This document shows, piece by piece, positions 57,501 through 64,000 of a stretch of DNA of 64,000 nucleotides. Source of the DNA: Liolophura sinensis (taxonomy: Eukaryota > Mollusca > Polyplacophora > Chitonida > Chitonidae); assembly GCF_032854445.1 (NCBI RefSeq), contig NC_088304.1, positions 1,178,001-1,242,000 on the forward strand, given 5' to 3'. The position numbers and the translations under genes are program-made. The notes beneath the pieces were generated by a model. It saw only the letters and a program-made list of their open reading frames with translations. It had not been told where the DNA came from and did no database searches. Each line of letters starts with the position of its first letter. Positions within the stretch are counted from its first letter, which is position 1.

Positions 57501-58545
57501 TTTTTGTTTTTCAAGGCTTTCCAATCATTTAACTACATCATACATATATAATACAACAGGAAAAAATTGCTCGAGTGTCAAGTGACAGAAGATAATGTCT
57601 GTAAAACCTTTTGTATCTCAGAGCTAGCTTGTGACCCGATGCAGAGAGCAGACGTGGCTGCTGTGGTAATGCAGGAAGGCCTTGCACACATCTGTCTTGT
57701 CACCCCAAACATGACGCTGCTGCGTGCAAAGATAGAGACAAATATCCCACGAAAGCGACGGGGCCAGTGCAGCCAACACGACAAGGTATGGGACTAACAC
57801 TGAAACAGACTAATAAAGTTGGTTTATGGTATTCACAGATGGAAGATGGATCAAATTTAAAAGGGGATTACATGAAGATGTACAGATACATGTAAATATG
57901 AAAGTTTAAAATGTCAACCAGTGTGCTCTCACCTAAAGAAAAAGAAAGAAAAAGATCAGCAAATAAGATAAAAAGTTGAAACATAAAATGTTACGTATAG
58001 ATTACAGTATATATATTACCTACCAGTACTGTATTTATTTCTGCTCCTTATTCTGTACAGTGATGTGGTTTCATTCTTGTCCTTTTTATTTCAGGGTCTG
58101 ACTCGTTTTTATGACCAGATAATACAAGCCATTCTCAGGCACATCAACTTTGATGGTAAGGGTCACTGATTTTCCCATCCACACCCCCTCCCCGCCCCCC
58201 TCTCCTCTCCCTTTACCTAGCTCTCCCTTTTCCCTAACACCAATATCATCTTTCACTAGTGCCCATCTTTCTATTACACATTTTTAAAAGTTAATTCTTG
58301 TTCTACATTTTTCCAGTTGATACGTTTACAAAACCAGGCCTTTTGATAAATTACCCAGACAGTCGTTTTTCTGTTTACTATTTAAGAATCCCACCTTTAG
58401 GTGAAATACAGTGTATTAATTTTAATTAATGACACATTTGAACCCAAGGTGGGTGTGAAGCCACCTGTATCAATATACCTGTCACCGCTTGTTTTTTTAT
58501 TCAGTTGTCAAGTGTGTCCTCGTTGCAAGCCCTGGATTTGTTAAA
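54531..58545 (+). CDS. PELO: Pelota (Dom34), first seven exons; rest outside window
   Basis: Ribosome rescue factor that, with the GTPase HBS1L, enters stalled ribosomes and splits them, feeding no-go and non-stop mRNA decay. Exons, phase-consistent with GT-AG introns: 54531-54571, 54917-55009, 56280-56430, 57138-57228, 57622-57785, 58095-58155, 58505-58545; 642 nt, 214 residues of about 385. Visible blocks: [75 protein letters not shown] and [35 protein letters not shown] and [14 protein letters not shown] complete the visible part. This covers the N-terminal Sm-like domain and the first half of the eRF1-like central domain, which in this family lacks the GGQ motif. The last visible exon ends phase 0 with donor GTAAGT. 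The following intron is the 72-bp satellite, which runs past the window end. Confidence 0.96.
54917..55009 (+). CDS. PELO: PELO exon 2
   Basis: Acceptor AATGGACAG, donor AGGTAAAT; encodes [20 protein letters not shown] and GDTLRSTTI. Confidence 0.95.
55010..56279. other. PELO intron 2
   Basis: No repeat array, SINE or credible exon recognised. Confidence 0.5.
56280..56430 (+). CDS. PELO: PELO exon 3
   Basis: Acceptor TTTTATGCAG, donor AAGGTACAT; encodes [20 protein letters not shown] through VENQYVK. Confidence 0.96.
57138..57228 (+). CDS. PELO: PELO exon 4
   Basis: Acceptor TTTGTTTCAG; encodes [20 protein letters not shown] and [10 protein letters not shown]. The donor is the weak GTCTCT at 57229; phase and homology require it. 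Confidence 0.92.
57622..57785 (+). CDS. PELO: PELO exon 5
   Basis: Acceptor TGTATCTCAG, donor AAGGTATGG; encodes [20 protein letters not shown] and [14 protein letters not shown]. Confidence 0.96.
58095..58155 (+). CDS. PELO: PELO exon 6
   Basis: Acceptor TTTATTTCAG, donor TGGTAAGG; encodes [20 protein letters not shown]. Confidence 0.95.
58505..58545 (+). CDS. PELO: PELO exon 7
   Basis: Acceptor TTTTTATTCAG, donor AAAGTAAGT; encodes [13 protein letters not shown]. The next exon (expected to resume the FxxYMF-type helix) is not in the window. Confidence 0.93.
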
Positions 58546-58642
58546 GTAAGTGAAAGTTAAGAATAAACACTGATAACTTCTGATGCATCTGAAATTTTTA
58601 ATAAAATTTTGAATTAAGGGAATGAAATGTGCATTCCGTACT

Positions 58643-61600
58643 CATGCTATCTTTTACTGAGGAGATCAAGTCGCCTCTGCCTGCCAGAAAGTCATACAGA
58701 ATGGTTTACTGATTCATGCTATCTTTTACTAAGGAGATCAAGTGGTCTCTGCCTGCCAGAAAGTCATACAGAATGGTTTACTGATTCATGCTATCTTTTA
58801 CTGAGGAGATCAAGTGGTCTCTGCCTGCCAGAAAGTCGTACAGAACGGTTTACTGATTCATGCTATCTTTTACCGAGGAGATCAAGTGGTCTCTGCCTGC
58901 CAGAAAGTCGTACAGAATGGTTTACTGATTCATGCTATCTTTTACTGAGGAGATCAAGTGGTCTCTGCCTGCCAGAAAGTCGTACAGAATGGTTTACTGA
59001 TTCATGCTATCTTTTACTGAGGAGATCAAGTGGTCTCTGCCTGCCAGAAAGTCGTACAGAATGGTTTACTGATTCATGCTATCTTTTACTGAGGAGATCA
59101 AGTGGTCTCTGCCGGCCAGAAGGTCGTACAGAACGGTTTAGTGATTCATGCTATCTTTTACTGAGGAGATCAAGTGACCTCTGCCTGCCAGAAAGTCATA
59201 CAGAAGGGTTTAGTGATTCGTGCTATCTTTTACTGAGGAGATCAAGTGGTCTCTGCCTGCCAGAAAGTCGTACAGGATGGTTTACTGATTCATGCTATCT
59301 TTTACCGAGGAGATCCAGTGGTCTCTGCCTGCCAGAAAGTCGTACAGAATGGTTTAGTGATTCTTGGTATCTTTTACTGAGGAGATCAAGTGGTCTCTGC
59401 CTGCCAGAAAGTCGTACAGAATGGTTTAGTGATTCATGCTATCTTTTACTGAGGAGATCCAGTGGTCTCTGCCTGCCAGAAAGTCGTACAGAATGGTTTA
59501 GTGATTCATGCTATCTTTTACTGAGGAGATCCAGTGGTCTCTGCCTGCCAGAAAGTCGTACAGAATGGTTTAGTGATTCATGCTATCTTTTACTGAGGAG
59601 ATCAAGTGGTCTCTGCCTGCCAGAAAGTCATACAGAATGGTTTAGTGATTCATGCTATCTTTTACTGAGGAGATCAAGTGGTCTCTGCCTGCCAGAAAGT
59701 CGTACAGAATGGTTTAGTGATTCATGCTATCTTTTACTGAGGAGATCAAGTGGTCTCTGCCTGCCAGAAAGTCGTACAGAATGGTTTAGTGATTCATGCT
59801 ATCTTTTACTCAGGAGATCCAGTGGTCTCTGCCTGCCAGAAAGTCATACAGAATGGTTTAGTGATTCATGCTATCTTTTACTGAGGAGATCCAGTGGTCT
59901 CTGCCTGCCAGAAAGTCGTACAGAACGGTTTACTGATTCATGCTATCTTTTACTAAGGAGATCAAGTGGTCTCTGCCTGCCGGAAAGTCATACAGAACGG
60001 TTTAGTGATTCATGCTATCTTTTACTGAGGAGATCCAGTGGTGTCTGCCTGCCAGAAAGTCGTACAGAATGGTTTAGTGATTCTTGGTATCTTTTACTGA
60101 GGAGATCAAGTGGTCTCTGCCTGCCAGAAAGTCATACAGAATGGTTTAGTGATTCATGCTATCTTTTACTGAGGAGATCCAGTGGTCTCTGCCTGCCAGA
60201 AAGTCGTACAGAATGGTTTAGTGATTCATGCTATCTTTTACTGAGGAGATCCAGTGGTCTCTGCCTGCCAGAAAGTCGTACAGAATGGTTTAGTGATTCA
60301 TGCTATCTTTTACTGAGGAGATCAAGTGGTCTCTGCCTGCCAGAAAGTCATACAGAATGGTTTAGTGATTCATGCTATCTTTTACTGAGGAGATCAAGTG
60401 GTCTCTGCCTGCCAGAAAGTCGTACAGAATGGTTTAGTGATTCATGCTATCTTTTACTGAGGAGATCAAGTGGTCTCTGCCTGCCAGAAAGTCATACAGA
60501 ATGGTTTAGTGATTCATGCTATCTTTTACTCAGGAGATCCAGTGGTCTCTGCCTGCCAGAAGGTCGTACAGAACGGTTTAGTGATTCATGCTATCTTTTA
60601 CTGAGGAGATCAAGTGACCTCTGCCTGCCAGAAAGTCATACAGAAGGGTTTAGTGATTCGTGCTATCTTTTACTGAGGAGATCAAGTGGTCTCTGCCTGC
60701 CAGAAAGTCATACAGAATGGTTTACTGATTCATGCTATCTTTTACCGAGGAGATCCAGTGGTCTCTGCCTGCCAGAAAGTCGTACAGAATGGTTTAGTGA
60801 TTCTTGGTATCTTTTACTGAGGAGATCAAGTGGTCTCTGCCTGCCAGAAAGTCGTACAGAATGGTTTAGTGATTCATGCTATCTTTTACTGAGGAGATCC
60901 AGTGGTCTCTGCCTGCCAGAAAGTCGTACAGAATGGTTTAGTGATTCATGCTATCTTTTACTGAGGAGATCCAGTGGTCTCTGCCTGCCAGAAAGTCGTA
61001 CAGAATGGTTTAGTGATTCATGCTATCTTTTACTGAGGAGATCAAGTGGTCTCTGCCTGCCAGAAAGTCGTACAGAATGGTTTAGTGATTCATGCTATCT
61101 TTTACTGAGGAGATCAAGTGGTCTCTGCCTGCCAGAAAGTCGTACAGAATGGTTTAGTGATTCATGCTATCTTTTACTGAGGAGATCAAGTGGTCTCTGC
61201 CTGCCAGAAAGTCGTACAGAATGGTTTAGTGATTCATGCTATCTTTTACTCAGGAGATCCAGTGGTCTCTGCCTGCCAGAAAGTCATACAGAATGGTTTA
61301 GTGATTCATGCTATCTTTTACTGAGGAGATCCAGTGGTCTCTGCCTGCCAGAAAGTCGTACAGAACGGTTTACTGATTCATGCTATCTTTTACTAAGGAG
61401 ATCAAGTGGTCTCTGCCTGCCGGAAAGTCATACAGAACGGTTTAGTGATTCATGCTATCTTTTACTGAGGAGATCCAGTGGTGTCTGCCTGCCAGAAAGT
61501 TGTACAGAACGGTTTACTGATTCATGCTATCTTTTACTAAGGAGATCAAGTGGTCTCTGCCTGCCGGACAGTCATACAGAATGGTTTACTGATTCATGCT

Positions 61601-64000
61601 ATCTTTTACTGAGGAGATCCAGTGGTCTCTGCCTGCCAGAAAGTCGTACAGAATGGTTTACTGATTCATGCTATCTTTTACTGAGGAGATCAAGTGGTCT
61701 CTGCCTGCCGGAAAGTCATACAGTATGGTTTACTGATTCATGCTATCTTTTACTGAGGAGATCCAGTGGTCTCTGCCTGCCAGAAAGTCGTACAGAATGG
61801 TTTAGTGATTCATGCTATCTTTTACTGAGGAGATCAAGTGGTCTCTGCCTGCCAGAAAGTCGTACAGAATGGTTTAGTGATTCATGGTATCTTTGACTAA
61901 GGAGATCCAGTGGTCTCTGCCTGCCAGAAAGTCGTACAGAATGGTTTAGTGATTCATGCTATCTTTTACTGAGGAGATCCAGTGGTCTCTGCCTGCCATA
62001 AAGTCGTACAGAGTGGTTTACTGATTCATGCTATCTTTTACTGAGGAGATCCAGTGGTCTCTGCCTGCCAGAAAGTCGTACAGAACGGTTTACTGATTCA
62101 TGCTATCTTTTACTGAGGAGATCAAGTGGTCTCTGCCTGCCAGAAAGTCGTACAGAATGGTTTAGTGATTCATGCTATCTTTTACTGAGGAGATCAAGTG
62201 GTCTCTGCCTGCCAGAAAGTCATACAGAATGGTTTAGTGATTCATGCTATCTTTTACTGAGGAGATCAAGTGGTCTCTGCCTACCAGAAAGTCATACAGA
62301 ATGGTTTAGTGATTCATGCTATCTTTTACTGAGGAGATCCAGTGGTGTCTGCCTGCCAGAAAGTCGTACAGAATGGTTTAGTGATTCATGCTATCTTTTA
62401 CTAAGGAGATCAAGTGGTCTCTGCCTGCCAGAAAGTCGTACAGAATGGTTTAGTGATTCATGCTATCTTTTACTGAGGAGATCCACTGGTTTCTGCCTGC
62501 CAGAAAGTCATACAGAATGGTTTACTGATTCATGCTATCTTTTACTGAGGAGATCAAGTGGTCTCTGCCTGCCAGAAAGTCATACAGAATGGTTTAGTGA
62601 TTCATGCTATCTTTTACTGAGGAGATCAAGTGGTCTCTGCCTACCAGAAAGTCATACAGAATGGTTTAGTGATTCATGCTATCTTTTACTGAGGAGATCC
62701 AGTGGTGTCTGCCTGCCAGAAAGTCGTACAGAATGGTTTAGTGATTCATGCTATCTTTTACTAAGGAGATCAAGTGGTCTCTGCCTGCCAGAAAGTCGTA
62801 CAGAATGGTTTAGTGATTCATGCTATCTTTTACTGAGGAGATCAAGTGGTCTCTGCCTGCCAGAAAGTCATACAGAATGGTTTAGTGATTCATGCTATCT
62901 TTTACTAAGGAGATCAAGTGGTCTCTGCCTGCCAGAAAGTCATACAGAATGGTTTACTGATTCATGCTATCTTTTACTGAGGAGATCCACTGGTTTCTGC
63001 CTGCCAGAAAGTCATACAGAATGGTTTAGTGATTCATGCTATCTTTTACTGAGGAGATCAAGTGGTCTCTGCCTGCCAGAAAGTCATACAGAATGGTTTA
63101 GTGATTCATGCTATCTTTTACTAAGGAGATCAAGTGGTCTCTGCCTGCCAGAAAGTCATACAGAATGGTTTAGTGATTCATGCTATCTTTTACTGAGGAG
63201 ATCCAGTGGTCTCTGCCTACCAGAAAGTCGTACAGAATGGTTTAGTGATTCATGCTATCTTTTACTGAGGAGATCCAGTGGTCTCTGCCTGCCAGAAAGT
63301 CGTACAGAATGGTTTAGTGATTCATGCTATCTTTTACTGAGGAGCTCCAGTGGTCTCTGCCTGCCGGAAAGTCATACAGAATGGTTTAGTGATTCATGCT
63401 ATCTTTTACTGAGGAGATCCAGTGGTCTCTGCCTGCCAGAAAGTCGTGCAGAATGGTTTAGTGATTCATGCTATCTTTTACTGAGGAGATCCAGTGGTCT
63501 CTGCCTGCCAGAAAGTCGTGCAGAATGGTTTGGTGATTCATGGTATCTTTTACTGAGGAGATCCAGTGGTCTCTGCCTGCCAGAAAGTCATACAGAATGG
63601 TTTAGTGATTCATGGTATCTTTTACTGAGGAGATCCAGTGGTCTCTGCCTGCCAGAAAGTCGTACAGAATGGTTTAGTGATTCATGGTATCTTTTACTGA
63701 GGAGATCCAGTGGTCTCTGCCTGCCAGAAAGTCGTACAGAATGGTTTAGTGATTCATGGTATCTTTTACTGAGGAGATCCAGTGGTCTCTGCCTGCCAGA
63801 AAGTCATACAGAATGGTTTAGTGATTCATGGTATCTTTTACTGAGGAGATCCAGTGGTCTCTGCCTGCCAGAAAGTCGTACAGAATGGTTTAGTGATTCA
63901 TGCTATCTTTTACTGAGGAGATCCAGTGGTCTCTGCCTGCCAGAAAGTCGTACAGAATGGTTTAGTGATTCATGCTATCTTTTACTGAGGAGATCCAGTG
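58643..64000. repeat. 72-bp satellite in PELO intron 7, about 74 copies, runs off the end
   Basis: Unit: TCATGCTATCTTTTACTGAG, GAGATCAAGTGGTCTCTGCC, TGCCAGAAAGTCGTACAGAA, TGGTTTAGTGAT. Higher-order structure: rare variants recur at 720 bp (TTCTTGGTAT at about 59363, 60083, 60803) and 1440 bp (the AGTGACCTCTGCC unit at about 59173 and 60613). Another pair recurs at 360 bp (CTACCAGAAAG at 62281 and 62641). An open frame of 1089 codons (58627-61896) gives a 24-residue repeat. It ends when one unit mutates TTTTAC to TTTGAC, creating TGA. The frame is not in phase-supported continuity with PELO exon 7. Replacement changes (His/Arg, Ser/Thr) are as free as silent ones, so it is not read as a gene. 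Confidence 0.95.

Overview
The window looks like nuclear DNA of a marine invertebrate, most likely a mollusc or another lophotrochozoan. Genes have many short exons with GT-AG introns. tRNA-derived SINEs with microsatellite tails, a broken non-LTR retrotransposon and long minisatellite arrays fill the rest. No bacterial gene, rRNA or CRISPR array was seen. The taxonomic call is inference from repeat style and gene structure, not from a match.

Layout. 1-7178: repeat-rich flank with no supported gene. 7179-42697 (+): a gamma-glutamyltranspeptidase (GGT) gene of 12 coding exons spread over about 34.5 kb. It runs from a 14-nt coding exon 1 to a stop at 41785-41787, with a poly(A) signal at 42692. 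All exons join in phase, and the catalytic threonine, paired serines and substrate-binding motifs are present. Exon 2, however, carries an in-frame TAG. 46702-50540 (-): a two-exon gene for an unrecognised secreted protein of about 306 aa. It is convergent with GGT. 53818-54249 (-): a single-exon RNASEH2C. 54531 to beyond the window (+): PELO (pelota/Dom34), seven exons visible (214 aa), head-to-head with RNASEH2C. Its intron 7 is filled by a 72-bp satellite that runs off the window end.

The genes are housekeeping and mostly independent. GGT is a glutathione-degrading ectoenzyme, RNASEH2C acts in ribonucleotide removal from DNA, and PELO acts in ribosome rescue. RNASEH2C and PELO may share a roughly 280-bp bidirectional promoter.

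The most unusual feature is how introns have grown. At least sixteen different tandem arrays occupy roughly a quarter to a third of the window. In the GGT gene three arrays are recognisably made from exon-intron junctions: the 3' end of exon 4 with its donor, the acceptor with the start of exon 8, and the 3' end of exon 9 with its donor. Each array therefore lays down a series of decoy splice sites next to the real one. Two large arrays (41 bp, 14-unit higher-order period; 72 bp, 10/20-unit higher-order period) show nested duplication. The 3.3-kb open frame across the 72-bp array is best explained by unit length, not by coding.
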